NCBI GenBank assembly: GCA_966424055.1 | Contig: CBJLMB010000002.1 | Location: 353,862 to 417,861, forward strand | Direction of reading: 5' to 3' | DNA length: 64,000 bases | Source of the DNA: Deminuibacter sp966424055 | GTDB taxonomy: Bacteria; Bacteroidota; Bacteroidia; Chitinophagales; Chitinophagaceae | Part shown: in pieces, positions 43,933 through 54,060 of the stretch | Position numbering within the stretch: the first letter of the stretch is position 1 | How the letters are laid out: every line of letters starts with the position of its first letter | Translations under genes and position numbers: made by a program | The notes under the pieces: model-generated | The model's database searches: none | Seen by the model: only the letters and a program-made list of their open reading frames with translations | Told to the model about the DNA's origin: nothing

Positions 43933-46011
43933 CTACTGCTGTATAACCGGGAAAGCCGATATCCGCAGCCTGGCTGCACCCATGGGTATCAGGCTGATCT
44001 CTTCTGTTACCGTATTTACTTGTACAGGACTTTTGGGTAATAACCCGCAAAGACCAAATTCATCCATTTGCCAGGAGGGTATTTCTTTTCCCTTTGCATA
44101 CAAAACAAGTGGTACGTTTTGCTGGCTAAAAGGAAAATCATCTTTGGGCCATGCTTTTTTTACCAGCTTAAAAGAACTGGTGCTGTTCTGCTGATCCAGC
44201 ACCAGGCCATAATTCCAGTGACTGCCGGGATAAATATCATAAGAAGGCCATACTGCTGCATCAACCCCTTCCTGCCATTTAGAATCGCCGATGGCGGAGG
44301 CTTTGCTATCCACTTTCTGGTAGTTTTCTTTGATATGCAGGGAAAAGCCGAGCGGTCCATAATATACCGTGGCACTGTTGTTGTTTTTTGCCCAGCGCTG
44401 TATACGTAGCTGCATGGGAAGCTCCAGTTCAATACGGTCTTTATTGCTCCACTCTTTTTCCAGCCGCAGGTACGTGCCCGGTTTGATCGTAGCATCCTGT
44501 AATTGCCCGTTAACACGAACACGTGCACTGTTGCACCAGCCCGGTAAACGCAGGTACAGTGGAAAGCGCACTTTTTTTGTCGTGTTCAGCTCTATTTGTA
44601 TATGCTCGTCAAAAGGGTAATGTGTTTGCTCTTTCAAAGTAACTGGCGTATTGCCCGCAACAGTGGCGGTTACTTCGCAGCTATTGTATAAAATGGCTGC
44701 CAGGCCATTATCTGGTGTTGCCATCCATAAATGCTCGGCATAATATGGCCAGCCCTGTGAATGGTTGTGCTGGCAACACCTGCTGCTGAAAGGGTTCATC
44801 ATCAGGAACGGGCCGCTATTGTCAATACCGGGTGAATGGTTTTTGGCATCGCTGGCGATCATGTTGGGCGCGGTTAAATAACGCAGTGCCTTAAAATCGG
44901 GCATCACTGCTGCGGGATAGGTGTTGAAAGCTACATCCTCGCAATGATCTGCCCAGAATGGATCACCGGTAATGGCTGCCAGCAATTCATCACTGGCCAT
45001 CTGCTCTACCATGCCACAGGTTTCTACTGCCTGTCGCGGATCAGCATAGCCCTTGCGTGCATTTTCATCAGCACCAAACATACCACCGGGTACCTGGCCG
45101 TACATATCACGTACCAGGTTAAAATCCTGGTACGTGGCACGCAGGTAACTGCTGTCCCTGGTTTGCATGTAATAAGTGGCTGGTTCGCGAAAACATTGTG
45201 CTATGTTCACATTGTGCCAGTTGGGCAGGTCATCTTTCTGCATCCAGTTGGCTGTGTTGCGGTGTATTTTTTCAGCCAGCTGCAATAGCCAGTCTTCTCC
45301 TGTTCTGTTGTACAGCCAGTAAATACTGTAGAGGTTATCGCCACCACGGCTGTTTTCCCAGTAAATTTTCAGCAGCTTATCCTCGGGGATGGATAATTCC
45401 CATTTAAAATACCGGCTCATGAAAGGAAGTACACGCGGGTCTTTCGAGTATTCATACCATGATTGCAGGCACCATAGCATCAGCATATTGGGCCAGAGAT
45501 CAGGCGAAGTGCCTTTATTGTGCTGGTGTTCACTTTCCACGAAAGCCGGCCCGAAAAAACCATCCGGGCGCTGGCTTTGCAGCACTTTGCCCAGCCACAG
45601 TTTTGTTTCTGCAATAATTTTTTCATCATGCAGGCAATAACCCAGGTCGCCATAGCCTTTTAACCAGTAGGGCACTTCTTCCCATCCATGATCACCCGAT
45701 CCATTACCGCTGAACCAGGCATTATTCTTTTTATCCAGCCAGGCACTTATTTTACCCAGTTGCCCGGTAAGCCCGTCTCTCTGCAGTTCAAGGTATTTAC
45801 GTATCCATCCCTGCGGGCGGATACTGCCTGGCGGCAAAGGAAGAAAATGTAAGGGTGTAAGCGGCTGCCGGTTCGATACATAGGCACTGTTCACACTTTC
45901 TGTAAAAGTGCGGTCAACAGTGCTTACTGCTATTGCTGCCCTGTCATGTTTATGCAACAGGGTAAAGGAGCAGGCTATGCATACTACCGGGAAGATCCAT
46001 GCTTTTTTCAT
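43933..46011 (-). CDS. GH127-family beta-L-arabinofuranosidase (DUF1680)
   Basis: A 692-residue exported glycoside hydrolase with signal peptide MKKAWIFPVVCIACSFTLL. An (alpha/alpha)6 catalytic barrel is followed by beta-sandwich domains. The zinc/cysteine centre of GH127 is visible as Glu330 and Cys332 in VETCGMVEQM and Cys412-Cys413 in SSRCCQHNH, matching the spacing in Bifidobacterium HypBA1, where a Cys is the nucleophile. It probably removes beta-L-arabinofuranose from plant glycans in the periplasm. Related families GH142 and GH146 cannot be fully excluded. It closes the SusC/SusD locus regulated by the upstream ECF sigma factor. Confidence 0.88.
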   Translation of the reverse strand: MKKAWIFPVVCIACSFTLLHKHDRAAIAVSTVDRTFTESVNSAYVSNRQPLTPLHFLPLPPGSIRPQGWIRKYLELQRDGLTGQLGKISAWLDKKNNAWFSGNGSGDHGWEEVPYWLKGYGDLGYCLHDEKIIAETKLWLGKVLQSQRPDGFFGPAFVESEHQHNKGTSPDLWPNMLMLWCLQSWYEYSKDPRVLPFMSRYFKWELSIPEDKLLKIYWENSRGGDNLYSIYWLYNRTGEDWLLQLAEKIHRNTANWMQKDDLPNWHNVNIAQCFREPATYYMQTRDSSYLRATYQDFNLVRDMYGQVPGGMFGADENARKGYADPRQAVETCGMVEQMASDELLAAITGDPFWADHCEDVAFNTYPAAVMPDFKALRYLTAPNMIASDAKNHSPGIDNSGPFLMMNPFSSRCCQHNHSQGWPYYAEHLWMATPDNGLAAILYNSCEVTATVAGNTPVTLKEQTHYPFDEHIQIELNTTKKVRFPLYLRLPGWCNSARVRVNGQLQDATIKPGTYLRLEKEWSNKDRIELELPMQLRIQRWAKNNNSATVYYGPLGFSLHIKENYQKVDSKASAIGDSKWQEGVDAAVWPSYDIYPGSHWNYGLVLDQQNSTSSFKLVKKAWPKDDFPFSQQNVPLVLYAKGKEIPSWQMDEFGLCGLLPKSPVQVNTVTEEISLIPMGAARLRISAFPVIQQ

Positions 46012-46088
46012 ATTGAAGTTATTTTATAAGCGGCTCAGGAATGCGGTTGATACAATTTATTCATTACTGTTTTCCGGTTAAACCAGTT

Positions 46089-46814
46089 TTACAGGCCAAG
46101 CTTCTGCACCGGGCTGAACAGCAGGTCTTCTACACCATTTATCTTAATGCCTACACGCGCATATACATAGTTTTGTGTACTGGTGGCCGCATCTGTAATG
46201 GCGGCAGAGGCAAGTTTCATGCGCAGGCTGATATTCCCGATGTCTGTGATACTGCTTCCGCTGATGCTTGTATAAACAGGTGTGGCGCTGCTGATAAAGG
46301 TTGTTTTATTCAGGTACAGGGTTACTTTTTCAATATCCTTTGCACGGCTGTCGGTAATGATTTTATCCAGGCCCAGCTGAACGGAGATAACACTGTCTGG
46401 ACTAACAGAAAAATCTGCATGTTTGATCATATAATAGGGCAGCACTTCTATGTCTAATGTTTGATTGCCATTGAGGGCAACAGGTATCGTGTCAGAATTG
46501 GTGGCATGATTGATAAGCGACAAAAACGGTCCCTGGAAAGAAGGGATGATCAGTTTGTAATTGCCATTAAACAGCTGTGCTGCAAATGAGCCATCCTGGT
46601 TGACACCCACATTGATGGCGCCGCTTTTACCCCAGCCGCTTTGCCATAGTTCAAACCCTACATCGTTGCTACCTACATTGATGGGTTGGTTCTGGTATAC
46701 GATACGTCCTTTTAATAACGAAGATGGTGCAGGATAATTGTCTTTTTTGCAGGAAATGCCCAGCAGCAGAAAGCAACACAGGCCTGCGAATAAAAAATAT
46801 TGTTTCATATTCAT
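46089..46814 (-). CDS. DUF3823 lipoprotein of the SusC/SusD locus
   Basis: A 241-residue surface lipoprotein with lipobox LGISC (Cys22) and two beta-sandwich-like regions in the DUF3823 arrangement: 'LKGRIVYQNQPINVGSNDVG', then the central 'NGNYKLIIPSFQGPF'. DUF3823 proteins are encoded beside SusD genes in Bacteroidota and are presumed to help bind glycan at the cell surface, although this is not established for most. It lies 15 bp after susD and before the GH127 gene on the same transcript. Confidence 0.9.
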   Translation of the reverse strand: MNMKQYFLFAGLCCFLLLGISCKKDNYPAPSSLLKGRIVYQNQPINVGSNDVGFELWQSGWGKSGAINVGVNQDGSFAAQLFNGNYKLIIPSFQGPFLSLINHATNSDTIPVALNGNQTLDIEVLPYYMIKHADFSVSPDSVISVQLGLDKIITDSRAKDIEKVTLYLNKTTFISSATPVYTSISGSSITDIGNISLRMKLASAAITDAATSTQNYVYARVGIKINGVEDLLFSPVQKLGL

Positions 46815-46829
46815 GGTTGAATTGAACGG

Positions 46830-48713
46830 TTATTGATTGGGATTTTTAACCAGCTTGGGATTATTGCTCAATATATCCGAATTGATCTGCGAGTAATAAT
46901 TGCCCAGGCGAAACCGGTGGGGTGTTGTTACATTCACCGGTTTAACTATTTTGTATACCCATTTGCCATTATTGGCATTACCGGGATTGTAAATTTTATA
47001 AGGCCACATACCGAATACCATGGTATTTAGCCGGTCGGCTTTACCAATGTTAGACAGTAGATCGGTTGCGCCGATATTGTCACCGCTCCATACTTTGTGG
47101 GCAATACGCCAGCGTTTGTTGTCGAATAGTTCATGACCTTCAAAAGCCAGCTCCACCCGTCTTTCATGTACAATCCTGTCAAAACTGATATCTGCTGCAG
47201 ACAATGGTTGGGTTAAACCTGCCCTGCTGCGCACCTGGTTAAGATAACCGGCTGCAACATCATTCTGCCCCAGTTCAAAAGCGGCTTCGGCAGCATTTAA
47301 CAGCACCTCTGCATAACGGTAGCGAACCCACCATACTTCGCTCTGCGTACCTATCTGGCCCGAGCCTACTACGGGATCCATGAACTTGCGAACATAAAAA
47401 CCTGTTTGTGCGCTGAACTCGAGCCCATCAATAGGGCCATCAAAACCTACTACCTGCTGGGCAGTGGTTTGGCCAGGCAGTATTTTATTGGCCCCGAAAT
47501 TATCGCCTGTAATGATATTGCCATTGGCGAGTATATAACCGGCCCATATATCTACTGTTTTTCCTTTAAACTTACTGCCGGGTAAAATAATGGTGCCAGC
47601 CAGCCGTGCATCCCGGTTAGCGAAAATATCCAGCGGATTGTCGTAATAAATATAATCATTGCCGGTATTGGTGGCAAACGGTGCATAGCTATTGTCTGTT
47701 TTTTCAAACAGCAGTGCAAGGTTCAGCGAAGGATTGATACGGCCACCCTGTTGTTCTTCTGCCTGCGAACGCGGTTGGTTAGCGAGTGTCCAGCCTTCTA
47801 CTTTACCGCTTTTTAGTTTGAAATCCTGCGCGAAAATTACTTCGGGATTATTGGATTTATCATAAAAAAGGGCCGCGAAATTTTCAGAGAGATCGTCTGT
47901 TTTTTTCCTGTATAATGAATACCTGCCGCCATTGATGATTTCCTGTGCGGCAGCCAGTGCTTTTTTGTAATAACCATTGGCCTTATCTGCGCTGATACCC
48001 GCTTCGCCACCAGGTGTTGCCACTGCCGGTGTGCCGGCACCATATTTGGCGATAGAGCCGGCGTAGAGGGCTGCCTTTGCCTGCATTGCCAGCGCAAGGC
48101 CTTTGCTGGCGCGGGATTGTTCTGCCGGGTTATCGGGTAAAACATTTTTTAGTGTATCCATTTCTGTTATCACAAAATCATAGATCTCCGATTCTTTTGC
48201 CCTGGGATGCTGCAGGTAGGTAGGATCGCCACTGAAATTATACGTAAGCGGTTTCAGTATCAATGGCACACCGCCCATTCTTTTCACCATTTCAAAATAA
48301 TTCGCAGCGCGGAGAAAACGGGCTTCCGCAAGAAAGCGTTGCTGGTCTGCCGCATCCAGCTGGGTAGCTGCTGCACATTTTTCAATAAACTGGTTCAGCA
48401 ACCGCAGGTAATCATAGTTCCACATCGACCACCAGTCGTAAGGATAGTCCAGTTGTTTGGTGCGCCAGTATTGACCTGCTTCTGATGGAAAGGCTTCATC
48501 GAAATTGGTGAACTCCGGCCAGTTGTTTATGGTTTGCTGATCAACATACCGGTTGTACAGGTCTGCCAGCACAGAGTATACCAGCTCTTTGCTTTTCCAT
48601 ACGGCATCATCGGTAAGAATATCGGTGGGCGTGGTGGTTAAAAATTCATTGTCTTTTTTACAGGCATTCATCAGGCAGGCCAGTAAGATCAAGATATATA
48701 GACAGTTTTTCAT
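46830..48713 (-). CDS. SusD/RagB-family nutrient-binding lipoprotein
   Basis: A 627-residue outer-membrane lipoprotein (lipobox MNAC, Cys18) that forms the lid over its partner SusC porin and captures glycan. The TPR-containing SusD fold is recognisable from 'FLAEARFLRAANYFEMVKRM' and 'EVWWVRYRYAEVLLNAAEAA', ending in 'FDRIVHERRVELAFEGHELF'. It is 44 bp downstream of the susC gene. The GH127 gene in the same cluster suggests arabinose-containing glycans. Confidence 0.95.
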   Translation of the reverse strand: MKNCLYILILLACLMNACKKDNEFLTTTPTDILTDDAVWKSKELVYSVLADLYNRYVDQQTINNWPEFTNFDEAFPSEAGQYWRTKQLDYPYDWWSMWNYDYLRLLNQFIEKCAAATQLDAADQQRFLAEARFLRAANYFEMVKRMGGVPLILKPLTYNFSGDPTYLQHPRAKESEIYDFVITEMDTLKNVLPDNPAEQSRASKGLALAMQAKAALYAGSIAKYGAGTPAVATPGGEAGISADKANGYYKKALAAAQEIINGGRYSLYRKKTDDLSENFAALFYDKSNNPEVIFAQDFKLKSGKVEGWTLANQPRSQAEEQQGGRINPSLNLALLFEKTDNSYAPFATNTGNDYIYYDNPLDIFANRDARLAGTIILPGSKFKGKTVDIWAGYILANGNIITGDNFGANKILPGQTTAQQVVGFDGPIDGLEFSAQTGFYVRKFMDPVVGSGQIGTQSEVWWVRYRYAEVLLNAAEAAFELGQNDVAAGYLNQVRSRAGLTQPLSAADISFDRIVHERRVELAFEGHELFDNKRWRIAHKVWSGDNIGATDLLSNIGKADRLNTMVFGMWPYKIYNPGNANNGKWVYKIVKPVNVTTPHRFRLGNYYSQINSDILSNNPKLVKNPNQ

Positions 48714-48757
48714 TCGTTTGTTTTTTATTGTTTCAATGACAACAGCTGATCCGGTAT

Positions 48758-51700
48758 TTAGAACGCAATGTCAAAGCCTATATTCAGGTATTTGCTTTGC
48801 GGGTAGGTGAGGCCATTGTCGTCAGCAATCTCTGCATCGATACCTAAATTGTGTACATTGTCCAGTGAGAACAGGTTATTGGCATTGATATAAAAACGTG
48901 CTTTCTGCAGCTTTACTTTATCGAGCCATTGTTTGGGCAGGGAGTAGCCCAGCTCCAGCGTTCTGCAACGCAGGTAATGCACATTGATGAGCCAGAAAGT
49001 GGAATTCGCATTGTAGTTGCTGTGACCACCATCGTTGAACCGTAAGGCCGGGTATTTGCCCGGTATCCATTGACTGTTCAGGTCGAAGGGGTTTTCCCGA
49101 TGCCACCTGTCGTCATAGAAGATCTTTTGTAATGCACCACCGTTCTGGTATGGCCAGCGCATTTCATAATTGCGGTTAAAAGAATAGCCGGAGCCGCCAG
49201 AAAAGTCGACATGTACATCGAACCCTTTCCAGCCAACAGTGATGTTTAAGCCAAGGTTCATGATCGGGTTTCTGCCGGTTCCCCAGCCGATGGGCCTGGC
49301 ATCATAACCGTTGATGACGCCATCACCGTTCTGGTCTTTGTAAATAAGATCGCCGGGCAGCAGGGTTTTGTTACCCTGTCCGTCTATATTCACCGGGTAA
49401 CTGTTGATCTGCTGCTGCGACTGGAACTGGCCGATACACTCATAACCCCAGAATGTACCGCTCCAGCGGTTCACTGTTGAATTGGCATAATGGTCAAGCG
49501 AGTTGTTGAATACCGGCTTATAACTATTGAGGTTTTTAGAGCGTGCATAAGTGAAATTGGCGCCCACGCTGAAGTTCACTTTTTTTATTTTGCCTGTGTA
49601 CGCAATAGCGGCTTCACCACCCATCACTGCATCACTGTTCAGGTTTTCACTGGGCAGTGTATAACCAATTTCGCTGGGCACCAGTACATCGTATTTAGAA
49701 GCCAGCAAGCCGGTTCGTTTACGGTAGAAATAATCCAGTGAACCGCTTAACTTGCCACCCAGCAAAGAATAGTCCGCACCTATATCCAGTATTTTACTTA
49801 CATACCAGGATACATTGGTAGTGGGCACACCGGTGCTGGCAGAGCCGATTACGGGTGTGCCACCAAGTATAACAGTTGACGTGTTGTAGTTATACCCCTG
49901 CAGGTAAGCATAATTGCTGATAGGCCAGTTACTGTCATCACCCAGCTGCCCGTAAGATGCCCTGAATTTGAGATCAGTGAGTATTTTCGGGTTCACCCAT
50001 GAGCTAAAAAATTTCTCTTTGGTAATACGCCAGCCACCTGATATGGATGGAAAATTGCCCCAGCGGTGATTGGGTGGAAATTCATAAGCAGCATCCCTGC
50101 GGCCCGATAATTCTATAAAATATTTATCCGCGTAATTATAGCTCACCCTGCCTACATAGCCCAGCCTTGCTTCTGTTCTGTCCTGGTCATTATAGGTGTC
50201 CATGGTGGAAAAATAGATCAGCGGCAATTCATTGGTGGTAGGTACAGCATGCACCCAGGTATAAATATCTCTTCTTTTAATGCGTTCAGCAACAAAGGTT
50301 GCGCTGATGGTATGCTGGCCAAAACTACGGTTATAATTGGCTTGTAATTGTATGGTGGGGGAGAGGATGGTTTCCTGTGCGCGCTCCCGCCAGGGGTTAG
50401 AGCTGCCGCCGGTTATCCGGTAACTGCTGTCGCCCGGATAATAGGTATACACATTATAAGTGTATTCATGACCATTCAAAAGCTGGTTGGCATAGTAATA
50501 AGAGAACAGGCCTTTCAGTGATAAACCCTTTAAGGGTGTCTGGTACTCGGCGGTAACATTGCTTTGCAGTACACGCCAGTCCTGGTGCCAGTAACCGGAT
50601 AATTTTTTGGTTTGCAAAGCCCAGTTCTCTGTATTGTGGCCGATATTATTGGGATAGGCGGGGTTGTCATTGGCATAAGGGCGCTCCATGGGTGTGTTGC
50701 GCAAAATGGCAAAACGCGCTTCCCAATAATCATCCGTACCGGGAACGCCGGGCTGATCTCTTGTTTCAACGCGGCCATTGATCTGTGCGCCTATTTTAAA
50801 ATTATTGCCAATGCGTGCATCTATATTGCTCTGGATATTGGTACGCTCGAAAGTAAATTCCCTGCCCAGTACAGAATATTGTTTCAGGTGTGTGCCGGAA
50901 ACATAGTAATTGATCTTATCCGAACCACCGGAGAAATTGATATTGGCCTGTGTGAGTGGGGCATTGCCTTTTATAATAAAATCGTACCAGTTAAAGTTTT
51001 TATAGCCGGGTTCTGTTCCTGCTTTGTATTTATCCAGGTCGGCCTGGGTGATCGATGTTTTGCCATACTGGTTCATATCTGCATCGGCTTTGCCCATCTG
51101 CCACTCATAGGCATTAACGGTTTTAGGAAACCGGGTCCAGTTCTGCCACCCGGTATAAGCATTGATGTCAACCGTATTGCGGCTGCCTATTTTACCCCGT
51201 TTTGTGGTAACAATTACCACACCGTTGGCAGCGCGTACACCATAGATGGCTGCGGATGCATCTTTCAATACTGTGATGCTTTCAATATCGTTGGGGGCAA
51301 TATTGTTAAACTGCCCAGCATCCTGTTGTATGCCGTCAATGATAAACAATGGAGAGCCCATATTGCGTATTTGTACAGATGCACTGGCGCCGGGCCGGCT
51401 GTCTGACATGCGGAAAGTGACCCCGGGTATTTTGCCTGCAAGGCTGGCGCTCACGGTTGATCCCGCATGTACATTTTCCAGGTCTTTACTGCCGATAGAA
51501 GAGATCGCCGCAGTCACCGTTTCTTTTTTCTTGGTACCATAACCCACCACGATCACATCAGTAAGCTGCGAAAGATCAGCCTGCAGGCTGATGTTCACTA
51601 CTGTTTCCTGTGTGATGGCATGCTCTGCAGGTTTATACCCTACATGGTTAAACACCAGCACACTGTCGGTTTCTTCTACCTGGATAGTGTAGTTGCCTTC

Positions 51701-52189
51701 TTCATCGCTGAGCACTGTTCTTTTGCCGCCTTTACTGGATATGCTTACACCTGCCAGTGGTTTATTGTCTGTATCAGTGATGCGGCCTTTGATCAGTTTT
51801 TTCTGCTGGTTAACACCGGTGGCATGGGTTACCGGTACAATGGCCACCAGGTCGTGCTCCAGCACTTTATAGGTTAAGCCTGTACCGGATAATAATTTAC
51901 TGAGCACTGAAAGGATCAGCTCATCTTTAACAGTCAGGCTAACCATTTTTTCAGGTGGCAGCAATTCTTCGCTATACAGGATACGTACCTTACCTTCTTT
52001 CTCCAGCAGGCTGATGGCCTGTTTCAGCGGTATTTTGTTAAAAGACAGGCTTACCCTAGTTTGTGCGTATCCATGTGCGGATACCTTTAAACAAATGATA
52101 CAGGCCAGCAGAAACACAAATCTGAGTATAAACAGCCGTTTCTTTGGTTTGCTGCATAGGAGTTCTGCATGAAAGGGTTTTGTTTTCAT
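48758..52189 (-). CDS. SusC/RagA TonB-linked porin with STN domain
   Basis: A 1143-residue outer-membrane transporter starting at 52189 (MKTKPFHAELL); the frame also opens 28 codons upstream. In order: signal peptide, an STN signalling domain (about residues 45-120, VSLSFNKIPLKQAISLLEKE), a carboxypeptidase-regulatory domain (about 135-210), the TonB-box-like DVIVVGYGTKKK, a plug, and a 22-stranded barrel ending in F. The STN domain marks it as a transducer that signals to FecR and the ECF sigma factor encoded upstream. It is the partner of the SusD at 46830-48713. Confidence 0.95.
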   Translation of the reverse strand: MKTKPFHAELLCSKPKKRLFILRFVFLLACIICLKVSAHGYAQTRVSLSFNKIPLKQAISLLEKEGKVRILYSEELLPPEKMVSLTVKDELILSVLSKLLSGTGLTYKVLEHDLVAIVPVTHATGVNQQKKLIKGRITDTDNKPLAGVSISSKGGKRTVLSDEEGNYTIQVEETDSVLVFNHVGYKPAEHAITQETVVNISLQADLSQLTDVIVVGYGTKKKETVTAAISSIGSKDLENVHAGSTVSASLAGKIPGVTFRMSDSRPGASASVQIRNMGSPLFIIDGIQQDAGQFNNIAPNDIESITVLKDASAAIYGVRAANGVVIVTTKRGKIGSRNTVDINAYTGWQNWTRFPKTVNAYEWQMGKADADMNQYGKTSITQADLDKYKAGTEPGYKNFNWYDFIIKGNAPLTQANINFSGGSDKINYYVSGTHLKQYSVLGREFTFERTNIQSNIDARIGNNFKIGAQINGRVETRDQPGVPGTDDYWEARFAILRNTPMERPYANDNPAYPNNIGHNTENWALQTKKLSGYWHQDWRVLQSNVTAEYQTPLKGLSLKGLFSYYYANQLLNGHEYTYNVYTYYPGDSSYRITGGSSNPWRERAQETILSPTIQLQANYNRSFGQHTISATFVAERIKRRDIYTWVHAVPTTNELPLIYFSTMDTYNDQDRTEARLGYVGRVSYNYADKYFIELSGRRDAAYEFPPNHRWGNFPSISGGWRITKEKFFSSWVNPKILTDLKFRASYGQLGDDSNWPISNYAYLQGYNYNTSTVILGGTPVIGSASTGVPTTNVSWYVSKILDIGADYSLLGGKLSGSLDYFYRKRTGLLASKYDVLVPSEIGYTLPSENLNSDAVMGGEAAIAYTGKIKKVNFSVGANFTYARSKNLNSYKPVFNNSLDHYANSTVNRWSGTFWGYECIGQFQSQQQINSYPVNIDGQGNKTLLPGDLIYKDQNGDGVINGYDARPIGWGTGRNPIMNLGLNITVGWKGFDVHVDFSGGSGYSFNRNYEMRWPYQNGGALQKIFYDDRWHRENPFDLNSQWIPGKYPALRFNDGGHSNYNANSTFWLINVHYLRCRTLELGYSLPKQWLDKVKLQKARFYINANNLFSLDNVHNLGIDAEIADDNGLTYPQSKYLNIGFDIAF

Positions 52190-52321
52190 GATTTCATATG
52201 ACGTTTGGTTATAAAACGATTTAGCAATACGGAGCCTTAGCTGTCTGTCGGGAAAATCGGTTTGCTTTTCCACAGGTACAACTGCATGAATAAGTTTTAC
52301 TGTTTTCTGAAAGATGGCAGC

Positions 52322-53410
52322 TTAAAAAATCACCACTCCGTTTTGGTGTATGGTATATTGAAATGGTCTGATTGTTTGTAATGCCTTTAATGCTTCTGTT
52401 ATGTTTTCTTTTTCAAATGCACCGGTAAAATGGTATTGGTTATATGCATTATTTTGAATAGTGACCGGTATATTAAACCATTGCGACATTTCCTGCGCCA
52501 GCTCAGCAAAGCTTTTATTGCGGAACACCAACTGGTTATTCATCCAGGCGATCTCCTGTATATAATCCCTGTTGTAAAAATGCACGGGTTCAATACCTGT
52601 TACATGCACACCGGCAATACTGTTCTGCTGTGGCGGTTGCTGACCAGCAACGGCCATACTGCCTGTTTTTTTCAGCGTACATTTTTCACCTGCTTTTAGT
52701 ACAAGGGTTTGTTTTTCCCGGTTGTTCACTGCCAGTTCAACGGCACCGCTGATCAGGGTTGTTTCTACCGGGTCCAGTTGATACGCTTTTACATTAAACG
52801 AGGTGCCCAGCACTTTAATATCCATTCCGGCGGTATGGATAATAAACGGATGGTCTTTCATTTTCGCTACATCAAAAAATCCCTCGCCTTCGAGGTAAAC
52901 TGTTCTGTTATCCCTGCTGAAATTTTCCAGGCTGAAAGAGAGCCTGCTGTTTTTATTGAGCCATACAACCGTACTGTCGGGCAATAGCAGGCGTTTCCTG
53001 TTGTTCCCGCTCTGTACTTCATTTTTAGCCAGCAGTGCATCAGGCTGTTGCGTTGATCTTGTAGTTACACTCCACCAGAAAATGCCGGCACCGGCCAGCA
53101 GCAGCAAACAGGCTGCAGCCAGCCAAACCCGTTTTTGTATGGCGTGTGCTGTGGTTAGCCGAAATCGTTTTTCTTTCCCGGATTCCTCCCTGAAATCCTC
53201 TTCAAAGCGCTTCAGGTGTTTTTCAAAAGCATCAGCAGCGGATTCTTTCCCCGGGCCCGGGTTATTTTGCCATATATCGCTGCATACTTTAAAATATTCT
53301 GCAGCATCAGCATCAACAGAAAGCAGGTATCTTAATTCTTCCTCCTCTTCAGCCGTTGTTTCTCCTGCCAGTTTCCTGGTGATTAATTGTATAACGCTTT
53401 TTTCCAGCAT
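52322..53410 (-). CDS. FecR-family anti-sigma factor
   Basis: A 362-residue single-pass membrane regulator. The cytosolic N-terminus (about residues 1-92) binds the sigma factor. One transmembrane helix (about 94-114, VWLAAACLLLLAGAGIFWWS) is followed by the periplasmic FecR domain (LLLPDSTVVWLNKNSRLSF) and a C-terminal DUF4974 domain (SFAELAQEMSQWFNIPVTIQ) that contacts the STN domain of SusC. It lies between the sigma gene and the SusC gene in the same direction, a standard trans-envelope signalling arrangement. Confidence 0.95.
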   Translation of the reverse strand: MLEKSVIQLITRKLAGETTAEEEEELRYLLSVDADAAEYFKVCSDIWQNNPGPGKESAADAFEKHLKRFEEDFREESGKEKRFRLTTAHAIQKRVWLAAACLLLLAGAGIFWWSVTTRSTQQPDALLAKNEVQSGNNRKRLLLPDSTVVWLNKNSRLSFSLENFSRDNRTVYLEGEGFFDVAKMKDHPFIIHTAGMDIKVLGTSFNVKAYQLDPVETTLISGAVELAVNNREKQTLVLKAGEKCTLKKTGSMAVAGQQPPQQNSIAGVHVTGIEPVHFYNRDYIQEIAWMNNQLVFRNKSFAELAQEMSQWFNIPVTIQNNAYNQYHFTGAFEKENITEALKALQTIRPFQYTIHQNGVVIF

Positions 53411-53502
53411 AATTGTCCACGTGATTTGATCGTGACATATACACTAGGACAATGAACCGGGAAAGATTCCCTAGTAAGACAGAAAAAAATTAGGGATTTA
53501 TT

Positions 53503-54060
53503 TTACTGGGAGTAAGCAGCAGCGATGGCGCGGGAAAGTTTGGTCATAGCAGTTACCAGGTGTGCATCCACGGTTTTAATACTGATGTCCAGTATAGCGG
53601 CAGTTTGTTTGTAGCTAAGGCCTTCTTCTTTTACCAGCCGGAAGGCAAGGCGGCATTTGAACGGGAGGTTGCGGATAGCTTGTTCAATAACGGAGGACTG
53701 TTCTCTTTGCAGCAGGTGGTGTTCTGGACTGTTCATGTTCAGTGGCAGGCTGGCTTCTTCTATCTCTACCAGCCGCAGCTTATGATGCTGTTTCAGGTAA
53801 TTGAAAGAAATATTTTTTACGGCGATGAACAGGTAGGTTTGCAGATCCCTGATCTCCTGCAGGTGGTGGCGGTTACGCCAGAGGTTGATCATGGCATCTG
53901 AAGCAATTTCTTCTGCAAGCTCCTGGCTTTTTACCCAGGAATAGGCAAATCGTTTTAAGGATGGAAAAAACTGCTCAAAGAGCAATTGATAGGATTTCCT
54001 GTCGTCAAACAGGGCCAGGTTTTGAATGAGGCCGGCCAGATATACTTCATTCATATGCAA
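53503..54060 (-). CDS. ECF RNA polymerase sigma-70 factor
   Basis: A 185-residue sigma factor of the extracytoplasmic function class. The sigma-2 region runs from about residue 25 to 95 (RFAYSWVKSQELAEEIASDA) and the sigma-4 helix-turn-helix from about 125 to 180 (EGLSYKQTAAILDISIKTVD). It should direct transcription of the adjoining FecR-SusC-SusD-DUF3823-GH127 genes when the STN/FecR relay releases it. It is divergent from the HTCS gene, with a 443-bp repeat-bearing gap between. Confidence 0.95.
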   Translation of the reverse strand: MHMNEVYLAGLIQNLALFDDRKSYQLLFEQFFPSLKRFAYSWVKSQELAEEIASDAMINLWRNRHHLQEIRDLQTYLFIAVKNISFNYLKQHHKLRLVEIEEASLPLNMNSPEHHLLQREQSSVIEQAIRNLPFKCRLAFRLVKEEGLSYKQTAAILDISIKTVDAHLVTAMTKLSRAIAAAYSQ

